From the IMG/VR virus record IMGVR_UViG_3300044858_002288, positions 1 through 24,807 of that record: a DNA stretch of 24,807 bases. One strand, written 5' to 3'. The stretch's first letter is position 1. The number at the start of each line of letters is the position of its first letter. The notes beneath the pieces were generated by a model. That model was not told where the DNA came from, did not search any database, and saw nothing but the letters and a program-made list of their open reading frames with translations. Below, one piece after another: positions 7,165 through 12,915 of the stretch. Source of the DNA: a virus. A program made the position numbers and the translations under genes.

Positions 7165-7349
7165 GCGCGACTCTGATCTATGTATCGTCTACGCGTAACC
7201 CAGCCGTTCAAGTCTGGGCGCTAGATCGTGGCGGCTATGTCGTCGTCGAGCGAGATAGACGACATGAGTTTGACTACCTTCCCGAAGCGCGTGCATATGC
7301 CTTTGCAAAGACTCGCACGATCAAAGCAGAGCGCAGCGTGAAAGCGTGA
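7161..7349 (+). CDS. Small hypothetical protein (62 aa)
   Basis: A 62-aa product starting MSATLIYVSSTRNPAVQVWA. Its ATG overlaps the previous stop as ATGA, and its stop overlaps the start region of the cytosine methyltransferase. It is predicted as a small beta-sheet followed by a basic helix (ARAYAFAKTRTIKAERSVKA). No family is recognised; tight coupling on both sides supports translation. Confidence 0.6.
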   Translation: MSATLIYVSSTRNPAVQVWALDRGGYVVVERDRRHEFDYLPEARAYAFAKTRTIKAERSVKA

Positions 7350-8149
7350 CACCGCTCACCGTTGGAAGCACCTTCACGGGTGTCGGCGGTGCCGACCTTG
7401 GCTTCGAGCAGGCAGGCTTCACGATCAGCTGGCAATGCGAGTTGGATGCGTGGAAGCGAAGTGTTCTCGCAGCGCATTGGCCAGACGTTCAGATCTTCGA
7501 CGACATCACGACCATGCTTGACCCGCCGCCCGTAGATATTCTGATTGGCGGCTTCCCATGCCAAGACCTCTCGGTCGCTGGCCAACGAAAGGGCTTCACC
7601 GGTGAACGATCCGTCCTCGCATTCGAGTTTCTCCGACTTGCAGAGTCTATTCGACCCCGCTGGCTTGTCTTGGAGAACGTACCCGGACTCCTTAGCAGCT
7701 CACAAGGCGCAGACTTCGCCCGACTCATCGACGAAGTGGTCGCGTGCGGGTACGGCGTGGCATGGCGGATTCTCGATGCCCGATACTTCGGCGTACCTCA
7801 AAGACGAAGGCGAGTGTTCATCGTTGCCCGTCGAACCGACGCTATCGTCGATTCTCCAGAGGCAAGTCGACTCGCGCTACGCGCTCTCCGCGAAAGCGGC
7901 AGCGGGGATATTGCGTCGGGCTGGCAAGCGTGGCAGGAAACTGCCCGAGGTGCTGGAGAAAGCATTGAAGGCAGTAGCAGCGTCGGAACCCACGGACGAA
8001 CAGACGAAACCCAAACCGGCACGCTAACCCGGATGTACGCCGAACAATCAGGACAAGACTTCGGGGGGGGGGCTGGAGTCGTGACAACATCTACAACGCC
8101 ACCGCAGCCTTCGGAGCCTGGACAGAAGACACAAAGGCAGGCGTCTTGA
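7346..8149 (+). CDS. DNA cytosine-5 methyltransferase, N-terminal catalytic part (frame-interrupted)
   Basis: This 267-aa frame carries the catalytic half of a C5-cytosine methyltransferase. It has SAM motif FTGVGGADLGFEQAG (10-24), catalytic GGFPCQDLS with C72, ENVPGL at 110-115 and QRRRRVFIVA at 152-161. It then enters the target-recognition region and meets a run of ten G (8063-8072). Past the run this frame yields low-complexity sequence and stops at 8149, while motifs IX and X continue in the -1 frame. That frame is open with sensible sequence from the G run onward. One extra G, or two fewer, would give a continuous enzyme of 463 or 462 aa, close to the usual family length. The start is a GTG at 7346, overlapping the previous stop. 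The interruption may be phase variation, programmed slippage or a homopolymer sequencing error. Confidence 0.85.
   Translation: MTPLTVGSTFTGVGGADLGFEQAGFTISWQCELDAWKRSVLAAHWPDVQIFDDITTMLDPPPVDILIGGFPCQDLSVAGQRKGFTGERSVLAFEFLRLAESIRPRWLVLENVPGLLSSSQGADFARLIDEVVACGYGVAWRILDARYFGVPQRRRRVFIVARRTDAIVDSPEASRLALRALRESGSGDIASGWQAWQETARGAGESIEGSSSVGTHGRTDETQTGTLTRMYAEQSGQDFGGGAGVVTTSTTPPQPSEPGQKTQRQAS
7602..8027 (+). CDS. Protein overprinted on the cytosine methyltransferase (141 aa)
   Basis: A frame different from the methyltransferase stays open here and gives protein-like sequence. It has GLSWRTYPDSL, then SPDSSTKWSRAGTAWHGGF, GECSSLP and YALSAKAAAGILRRAGKRGR followed by KLPEVLEKALKAVA. From memory, phage proteins with a WRT...S..W..SG...SSL..ILE...LS.rA..GILRRAekRGk.LP pattern are common near phage Dcm genes. 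I cannot search to confirm. The methyltransferase frame below this segment looks like the variable stretch after QRRRR in related enzymes, so both frames appear to follow known families. Starts available are GTG 7602, preceded by AAAGGG, and TTG 7545 (160 aa). Function unknown. A dual-coded region is my inference. Confidence 0.5.
   Translation: MNDPSSHSSFSDLQSLFDPAGLSWRTYPDSLAAHKAQTSPDSSTKWSRAGTAWHGGFSMPDTSAYLKDEGECSSLPVEPTLSSILQRQVDSRYALSAKAAAGILRRAGKRGRKLPEVLEKALKAVAASEPTDEQTKPKPAR
8063..8072 (+). repeat. Poly-G tract G10 inside the methyltransferase
   Basis: Ten consecutive G lie exactly where the reading frame of the cytosine methyltransferase is lost. Gain of one G or loss of two restores the frame to the downstream part. 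Long mononucleotide runs are classic slipped-strand mutation sites, and also classic error sites for sequencing. Confidence 0.9.
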
Positions 8150-8736
8150 GCAAGCGCGACTACAAATCCACGAATCACCTCCTTGTGACTGACGGGGGGG
8201 GGCTTGCATTCCGCAAGTCCAGAAGGGCGCAAAGCATGAATGACGATGAGACATGGGTCGAAGGCGATTACGCCAATACGCTCAACTCGTTTGACGCGGG
8301 AGACGTTAGGACGACGCACGCCATCATCGGACAGACATTCCCAATCGACGACGGGCGCGACCTTGAGAAGCACCAGAACGGCACAAGCATCGGTGCTGCT
8401 GGTGATCCTGCGTACACGATCGATAGGCAACAACGCCCAGCGGTCGCGCATTTGATCCCGTTCGATACCAACTTCTCAAATCAACAAGCACCGGGTGGCA
8501 ATACGGCCGCAACGCTCGACACGCGAGGGCAGCAGGGAGTCGCTGACCAGATGAGCGTCCGCCGTCTGACCCCGACGGAGTGCGAGCGGCTCATGGGTTG
8601 GCCTGACGAGTGGACGGCACCCGAAGGCGTGAAGGCGCCCGACTCGAAACGCTACGCAGCGTGTGGCGACGGTATCGTTGCGCCCGTCGCGTTCTGGATC
8701 GCAGACCGCATCCGCATGATCGAAGGAGAAGCATGA
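8146..8736 (+). CDS. DNA cytosine-5 methyltransferase, C-terminal part (recognition region, motifs IX-X)
   Basis: The 196-aa frame beginning at a weak TTG (8146) carries the rest of the enzyme. It has part of the target-recognition region (DETWVEGDYANTLNSFDAGD), motif IX VRRLTPTECERLMGWPDEW (138-156) and motif X YAACGDGIVAPVAFWIADRI (170-189). The same frame is open upstream to the G10 tract (from about 8071), reading GWSRDNIYNATAAFGAWTED, so the true protein very likely does not start at TTG. It alone cannot methylate because it lacks the SAM-binding and PC motifs. It could complement the N-terminal part in trans if both are made, but a single frame-restored enzyme is simpler. The stop overlaps the next ATG as ATGA. 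Confidence 0.8.
   Translation: MSKRDYKSTNHLLVTDGGGLAFRKSRRAQSMNDDETWVEGDYANTLNSFDAGDVRTTHAIIGQTFPIDDGRDLEKHQNGTSIGAAGDPAYTIDRQQRPAVAHLIPFDTNFSNQQAPGGNTAATLDTRGQQGVADQMSVRRLTPTECERLMGWPDEWTAPEGVKAPDSKRYAACGDGIVAPVAFWIADRIRMIEGEA
8194..8202 (+). repeat. Second poly-G tract (G9) in the same methyltransferase
   Basis: Nine consecutive G, encoding three glycines in VTDGGGLAF, lie about 120 bases after the first tract and in the same recognition region. Here the count is in frame with motifs IX and X. A one-base change would switch the downstream part off. Confidence 0.9.
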
Positions 8737-8972
8737 GAACCAAGATCCAAGCCGACCTCTACAAAGCAGCTGACGCGCTGCTCGATGCCGAGTATCTGGT
8801 GCAGGAGAAACGCCGGCAGCGAGATGATCTGATCCGCAAGGCAGCACCCGGCATGACGCTCCAGGCGATCGGCGACACGGTTGGTCTAACGCGCGCTGCG
8901 ATCGGCCTGATCGTGAAGGTGGGCGCGCCGCCGTCCACCACCACGGGGACAAGCGACGCGCCCGCGGAGTGA
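8733..8972 (+). CDS. Small helix-turn-helix protein (79 aa)
   Basis: A 79-aa protein whose N-terminal half is a charged helix (YKAADALLDAEYLVQEKRRQ). It is followed by an HTH-like segment MTLQAIGDTVGLTRAAIGLI at about 43-62, resembling sigma-70 region 4/HTH motifs, and then a Thr/Pro-rich tail. The ATG at 8733 overlaps the methyltransferase stop as ATGA and has AAGGAG four bases upstream. It probably binds DNA as a small regulator. It is the last gene before the terminator at 9035-9074. Confidence 0.7.
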   Translation: MRTKIQADLYKAADALLDAEYLVQEKRRQRDDLIRKAAPGMTLQAIGDTVGLTRAAIGLIVKVGAPPSTTTGTSDAPAE

Positions 8973-9034
8973 CGATAGCAGTCGGGCGGCGGGTACCATT
9001 TAGGTCAGGCGCCTACCCTCCCTCGGGCGACTCG

Positions 9035-9074
9035 CACCCGGCAGGATTCGCGTCCTGCCGGGTGTTCGCATTTT
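9035..9074 (+). terminator. Strong intrinsic terminator of the rightward operon
   Basis: A perfect 12-bp GC-rich stem (CACCCGGCAGGA at 9035-9046 with TCCTGCCGGGTG at 9053-9064) and a six-base loop are followed by TTCGCATTTT. It ends the 6913-8972 transcription unit. A -10-like TATGAT at 9078-9083 just after it may start a new transcript for the next two genes, but no -35 is evident. Confidence 0.8.
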
Positions 9075-9114
9075 GTGTATGATCGACCAACAACCACCAC
9101 TAGGGGAGAACGTA

Positions 9115-9243
9115 ATGAGCAACCGTAGGCGCAAGCGAACAGGTCAGAATAAGATCGCGGCGAACCTGAAGGTGCGCTTGGACCGTGGCGCCGCGAAGCT
9201 GGCTGCGAAGTCGAAGCGTCGAGCGGCGAAGGCGGCAGCGTAA
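9115..9243 (+). CDS. Small very basic Ala/Lys/Arg-rich protein (42 aa)
   Basis: A 42-aa frame beginning MSNRRRKRTGQNKIAANLKV and ending in KLAAKSKRRAAKAAA. AGGGGAG at 9102-9108 lies six bases before the ATG, a strong ribosome site. The stop overlaps the next ATG as TAATG. About a third of the residues are Lys or Arg, and the tail resembles histone-H1-like or nucleoid-type basic repeats, so nucleic-acid binding is likely. No family can be named. Confidence 0.7.
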   Translation: MSNRRRKRTGQNKIAANLKVRLDRGAAKLAAKSKRRAAKAAA

Positions 9244-9668
9244 TGCCTCGGTTGTCGCCAAGTCGCGTACTAATGATGGAGCTGGAGATCTGCCCGGACG
9301 AGTTGGCGGATCTGATCGGCTGTCAGCGTTATCGCGTGACGCGGTACACGACGGGCGACCGGCGCATCTTGAAGGGTGCGCGTAATCGGATCATCGCGCG
9401 CTGGGGTCCGCGCGCGCAGACGTTCCTCGACGCGATCGACTTAGCGCGTGGAGACACGACGATCTACGCGCCCTGGTCGAATGACGCCGGCGCAAAGTTT
9501 GGCGAGCGTAAGGGTGGCGAGCCGCCGCTCGTCAGCGTTCACGTATTCGACGACGGTACAGACGATTGTACGTACACGATCGCCGAATGGCGCGAACGCT
9601 TCGGCGCACCCGGCTCTCACGTCGACGTTCACGGGCGCCAGTTCGGCGCCTACGCGACCGAGGATTAG
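9243..9668 (+). CDS. Hypothetical protein with N-terminal HTH-like segment (141 aa)
   Basis: A 141-aa protein coupled to the basic microprotein through TAATG. Residues about 17-40, CPDELADLIGCQRYRVTRYT, look like a helix-turn-helix of the Cro/XRE kind, followed by the basic turn TGDRRILKGARNRI. The remaining part, with VSVHVFDDGTDDCTYTIAEW, is predicted alpha/beta and is not recognised. It may be a phage regulator acting with the basic protein. It is the last rightward gene before a convergent junction. Confidence 0.65.
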   Translation: MPRLSPSRVLMMELEICPDELADLIGCQRYRVTRYTTGDRRILKGARNRIIARWGPRAQTFLDAIDLARGDTTIYAPWSNDAGAKFGERKGGEPPLVSVHVFDDGTDDCTYTIAEWRERFGAPGSHVDVHGRQFGAYATED

Positions 9669-9814
9669 GCTTGGATAGTATCCGCCTGGGCGCTACTTTC
9701 CAATACCTAAGTCGCGCAACCTTGCGACGTGCGCCGGTAAGCGCGCCTTACTTCGCAGGTATGCGCGAGTCGCCCTAAGTCTTACGCAATACACGCTGGA
9801 CGTGTAGAGCTCGC
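9669..9814. other. Convergent intergenic region with several short hairpins
   Basis: This 146-base gap lies between converging genes. It contains a run of small dyads: GGATAGTATCC (9673-9683), CGCAA-CC-TTGCG (9715-9726), GTAAG-cgcgc-CTTAC (9737-9751) and ACACG-ctgga-CGTGT (9791-9805). None has a T-run. They may jointly slow polymerases from both sides or belong to a structured RNA. No tRNA fold is seen. Confidence 0.35.
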
Positions 9815-10822
9815 CTAGTCGAGCCACAGCACGTATTCGGCAGTCACTCGGCCAGCGCGCGGATCGACGAAGTGTAGGCGCTGCGATGGCTTGCCCTTCG
9901 CGGATACAAACTCGCGCGCGTATTCGCTGCCTGATTCGGTGCTGCCCGTCATAAAGACGCGGCCACCGTTCGGGATCTGGAATTGGCTGACGTGGTGATA
10001 GTGGCCTAGGTAGCAATCCTGCCACGCTTCCAGCACACCCGAGCTCCAGGCTGTAGCCTTGCGAATGATGCCGAAGGCCGGCGTGTTGCCGCCAAAACTT
10101 TTGATCTGGTCGCCGTGGACCAAGAGGAATCGGTACTCACCGATCTCGCCGATGGCGTACCAGTTGTCTGGCGCTTCCCACGCGAGGCGCGGATCGATCA
10201 GGCGCTCGCGGACGATGCGACCGACGACGCGATCCCAGTTGTCTGGCGTCTCACCTTTCTGTCCGATCCTGCCGTGGTTGCCGCGTACTTCATGCACGAC
10301 GACGCGCTCGAAGTTCTCCAGCAACGTCAGCAGGACGGATTCGATCAGGGTGGCGGCTGCGAAGACTTGCATCGTCGCGGACGAATCCACCTCGAAGGGT
10401 TGCATCTTGAAGATGGTGACGTTCTCGATCAGGTCGCCACCGAGCATGACGTGAATCTCGTCGACCGGGTGCGCTGCGCGTTGGATCTCCGTCAGCCGTA
10501 GCACTTTGTCTACAGTCACCATCACGCGCTTGCGGCAGACCTCGGTGTCGTAGGATTCGGTCTGCTTGCCTAACTGCCAATCCGTCAGGTGGAGCAGGGC
10601 GACTTCGCCGCCTGGTCGCTTGTCGCGCTTCGGCGCCTTGACTGCCTTGCCGCGACCGGCGATGCTCGACGACTCTAGCGCGGCACGCTCAACGGCTGCG
10701 ACGAGATCCGCAGACTTGCCTTTCGCGCGTGCGAGTTGGCGCTGCAAATGCGCGCACGTTTGCGCTAGTTCGTCACACCGCACTTCGAGCGCGAGCTCGT
10801 GGCCTAGCCCCGACATTGACAC
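9815..10822 (-). CDS. Calcineurin-like metallophosphoesterase
   Basis: A 335-aa protein with a helical N-terminal extension (1-70, partly basic) and a metallophosphoesterase domain. Family motifs are in order: LLHLTDWQLG with D81, GGDLIEN with D130, RGNHGR with N182-H183, LVHGDQ with H236, and GHYHH at 273-277. These residues bind two metal ions. Such phage enzymes are often nucleases or phosphodiesterases of the Mre11/SbcD type; the substrate here is unknown. The start is GTG 10822 or ATG 10816, both overlapping the end of the preceding gene; neither has a clear ribosome site. It is the last gene of the leftward late operon. Confidence 0.85.
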   Translation of the reverse strand: MSMSGLGHELALEVRCDELAQTCAHLQRQLARAKGKSADLVAAVERAALESSSIAGRGKAVKAPKRDKRPGGEVALLHLTDWQLGKQTESYDTEVCRKRVMVTVDKVLRLTEIQRAAHPVDEIHVMLGGDLIENVTIFKMQPFEVDSSATMQVFAAATLIESVLLTLLENFERVVVHEVRGNHGRIGQKGETPDNWDRVVGRIVRERLIDPRLAWEAPDNWYAIGEIGEYRFLLVHGDQIKSFGGNTPAFGIIRKATAWSSGVLEAWQDCYLGHYHHVSQFQIPNGGRVFMTGSTESGSEYAREFVSAKGKPSQRLHFVDPRAGRVTAEYVLWLD

Positions 10823-11043
10823 GACCCGTGACGATGGTTGGCGACCTGCTTGCCGTTAGGCGCGACCGGATAGCCACGGTTGACCAGCACGCGCGTGATC
10901 GCAGTATGAGTCATCGCCGCGTCGTCGAGTGCTTCCTGTAGTTCGCGTGCGTCCTCGATTGGTAGATCGTCGAGGATGTCCGCGATCACGCATGGTCGGT
11001 GTCGCGACTTTGTTGCCGCGCCGATCTCGTCTAACAAGCCCAT
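10804..11043 (-). CDS. Small HTH-like protein (79 aa)
   Basis: A 79-aa protein starting MGLLDEIGAA. GGGAGGG lies seven bases before the ATG. The segment ALDDAAMTHTAITRVLVNRG looks like a helix-turn-helix, followed by the basic YPVAPNGKQVANHRHGSCQC with a C-terminal CxC. Similar small proteins occur beside metallophosphoesterase genes in actinophages, where they are called HTH DNA-binding proteins. The stop overlaps the metallophosphoesterase start by 19 bp. Confidence 0.65.
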   Translation of the reverse strand: MGLLDEIGAATKSRHRPCVIADILDDLPIEDARELQEALDDAAMTHTAITRVLVNRGYPVAPNGKQVANHRHGSCQCRG

Positions 11044-11072
11044 ACCGAAACCCTCCCGGTTGTGTCCGTCCG

Positions 11073-11924
11073 TTATTGTACGCGTACCGCCGCGCGGATG
11101 ACGGTCAGGCTACGCGTGCGGATCGCGACGCAGCCACCATTCGACTGACTACCCGAGTCGTCGTAAGACGTATTGGCCTCCACGGTCACGACCGAGTTCT
11201 TGCCGGGTCGCCACGTCTTTCCGCCAGCCTTGACGACTTGACCAGGCTTCCCGAGGGCGATGCCGATATGGTCGACCTCGGTGCCGTTCGAGCCGCCGAA
11301 GTCGAACAGGAGCGCGGTGCCTTTGACGATCGTCGTCTTTGATTGGGTAGCCAAGCCGTAAGCGCCACGCTCGGCGACTGCGCGGATCTCTGGCGTGTAG
11401 AGCGCGTTGTATTTGCCCTCACGTAGCCCGTACTTGGCGGCTGTCGAGCCTTCGCAGAGGAAGGCAGCAAACATCGCATACGCGCACCAGGCGTATCCCA
11501 TCTGGTAATAGTAGGCGGCGAGCTTGAGATCCTTACCGAGCATCGACAGCTGCGGCACGACGTTCGATCCGGCAGGCTTCTCCGACCAGCGCGCTACGTA
11601 CCAACCAACCATGCGGTCAGCGGCACGCTCGCCGAGGGTCAGCGACGGCAGCGGCTTCCGCTTACGCGCCGCGACACGGGCGCGCATCGCGACGGTCGGC
11701 TTCGTCTTGCCACTCATGTACGCCTGTAAGGTGGCGTCGTACGTCCCTGCGGTGTCTGCATAGCCCAGCAGGTACTTAGCCCTCTTGGCTGCGTTCGCCG
11801 TCACGGGGCCGTAAATGCCGTCTACGGCGGTCTTGGCTAGCACGCCATACTTGACGAGGTGCTCCTGCGCGAGCGCGACGCCGGTACCTTCGGTCAGCGG
11901 CGAGGTCAGGCGGAGGATCTTCAC
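11073..11924 (-). CDS. Endolysin: peptidoglycan-binding domain plus CHAP-like amidase
   Basis: A 283-aa lysis enzyme. Residues about 10-70 (EHLVKYG...VDGIYGPVTANAAKRAKYLLGY) form a PG-binding-1-type wall-binding domain. After a basic linker, the C-terminal domain shows a CHAP/NlpC-like catalytic layout: C147 in YAWCAYAMFAAF, H219 in TEVDHIGIALG and E249/N251 in VVTVEANTS. It should cut peptide or amide bonds of peptidoglycan. The start is GTG at 11924, in a GTGA overlap with the holin stop, so expression is coupled to the holin. The order XhlA-like, holin, endolysin makes this the main lysis cassette. Confidence 0.85.
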   Translation of the reverse strand: MKILRLTSPLTEGTGVALAQEHLVKYGVLAKTAVDGIYGPVTANAAKRAKYLLGYADTAGTYDATLQAYMSGKTKPTVAMRARVAARKRKPLPSLTLGERAADRMVGWYVARWSEKPAGSNVVPQLSMLGKDLKLAAYYYQMGYAWCAYAMFAAFLCEGSTAAKYGLREGKYNALYTPEIRAVAERGAYGLATQSKTTIVKGTALLFDFGGSNGTEVDHIGIALGKPGQVVKAGGKTWRPGKNSVVTVEANTSYDDSGSQSNGGCVAIRTRSLTVIRAAVRVQ

Positions 11925-12094
11925 GACCGGGCGGGATCGGTAACGAAGTACCCGGCAGCCGCGACGAGAATGGTAATGATGGCGCCTTGGACGACGGTCG
12001 GGATCTCGACGCCGGCGAGACTAGCGCCCCAGACGATGATGGTGACGAGCGCGGCAGCAAGAGCGGCGGCGGTGACTTTCGGCGAGATATGCAA
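11921..12094 (-). CDS. Holin (57 aa, two membrane helices)
   Basis: The product begins MHISPKVTAAALAAALVTII and has two hydrophobic helices (about 7-24 and 33-50) joined by the short turn GVEIPT, with a charged tail DPARS. This resembles small class II phage holins. I chose the TTG start at 12094 because AAGGGG lies six bases upstream, directly after the previous stop; a longer in-frame reading to 12130 lacks such a site. The stop overlaps the endolysin GTG, as expected for a holin-endolysin pair. It makes membrane lesions that release the endolysin. Confidence 0.78.
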   Translation of the reverse strand: MHISPKVTAAALAAALVTIIVWGASLAGVEIPTVVQGAIITILVAAAGYFVTDPARS

Positions 12095-12104
12095 GATGTT
12101 CCCC

Positions 12105-12338
12105 TTAGAGCAGATTCGTGACAACAGCACTAATGATACCCGTCACGGATGCGATACCGGCGATATAGGCCAGCGTTGCCCTGCGCGTCATCGTGCGCTG
12201 ATCCTCGCGCGCATCGACCTCGGCGCTGTGAACCTCTAGCGTCCGCAGCCTGCCGTTGAGGTCAGCCCGGTACTGGACGACCTCGATACGGAGGGATTCC
12301 ATCGCCCGATACAACCGCTCGACTTCAGCATCAGACAT
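12105..12338 (-). CDS. XhlA-like membrane-associated protein (77 aa)
   Basis: A 77-aa protein with an N-terminal coiled-coil-like helix (AEVERLYRAMESLRIEVVQY and RADLNGRLRTLEVHSAEV) and one C-terminal transmembrane helix (LAYIAGIASVTGIISAVVTNLL). This layout fits the XhlA/haemolysin-type accessory lysis proteins found with phage holins. Its stop lies ten bases before the holin start. It probably helps the holin permeabilise the membrane. The ATG at 12338 begins the lysis cassette, just beyond the invertible locus. Confidence 0.65.
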   Translation of the reverse strand: MSDAEVERLYRAMESLRIEVVQYRADLNGRLRTLEVHSAEVDAREDQRTMTRRATLAYIAGIASVTGIISAVVTNLL

Positions 12339-12379
12339 GACCGTAGTGTAATGGACTTAGTGGCAAGGTTCACCTACTG

Positions 12380-12437
12380 GCAGCCGGCGACGTCGCGACG
12401 GCTGCCGCTTGGAATGTGTTGACCAATGATGTGATTG
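12380..12437 (+). repeat. 58-bp inverted repeat, left copy
   Basis: This copy is a perfect reverse complement of 13371-13428. It encodes AGDVATAAAWNVLTNDVI in the frame of the silent cassette. The identity includes every third codon position and ends abruptly on both sides, which points to active inversion or recent conversion rather than old duplication. The first 26 bases form an imperfect dyad (9 of 13 pairs). Confidence 0.95.
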
Positions 12438-12850
12438 CGCTTCGTGAGGCTTCGACGTATATTGCTACCCAAACGCGGGCTACTTCATACTCGGCTACTT
12501 CGACTACGGTTGCTGGTGCGGCTGATGTGTTTGCATCTGATCTTACTTTTACCGCAGTAAGCGGGAAACTATACGCTTTTGAGTTGACAGCAGGGCATTT
12601 GCTGAATGGAAGCACAAGCGCCAACGTTGATGTTCATCTAGTAAATGGAGCGGGGACTAGTCTCGGCACTATGGCGTTTCTCAGAAGCGGTGCTGGTGCT
12701 ATATGGGTACCTCTCAATCTGAAACATCTCTACGCAGCGGGATCGGGAAGCGTATCGTTCAACATACGAGTAGTCTCAAGTACGTCGGATGGCACACTTG
12801 ATCCCGGCGGTTTCCTGACTCGTCTTGCCGTCTACGGACCAATCGACTAA
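12380..12850 (+). pseudogene. Silent alternative tail-fibre C-terminal cassette
   Basis: From the left repeat the frame continues as ALREASTYIATQTRATSYSA and ends GFLTRLAVYGPID. The body is Ser/Thr/Gly-rich and beta-strand-like (LYAFELTAGHLLNG, NVDVHLVNGAGTSLGTMAF, SVSFNIRVV), as in receptor-binding tips. It has no start codon for the shared N-terminus: in frame upstream there is a stop at 12344 and no ATG before the repeat. No promoter or ribosome site is seen. It is therefore a stored, unexpressed cassette rather than a decayed gene, as it carries no internal stop or frameshift. Confidence 0.75.
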
Positions 12851-12915
12851 CCTAGCGTCTCCCGCCGGGTTGCTTGCGACTCGACACGATTCCCCAACTT
12901 CCCGAGCGTGACGGG

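Noticed and set aside
8146-8148. TTG at 8146 as a true start of a separate methyltransferase subunit
   Set aside because: No ribosome site, and the same frame is open with protein-like sequence back to the G10 tract, so an interrupted single gene fits better.
7798-8451. Leftward 217-aa frame opposite the cytosine methyltransferase
   Set aside because: No recognisable features; the rightward strand carries methyltransferase motifs throughout.
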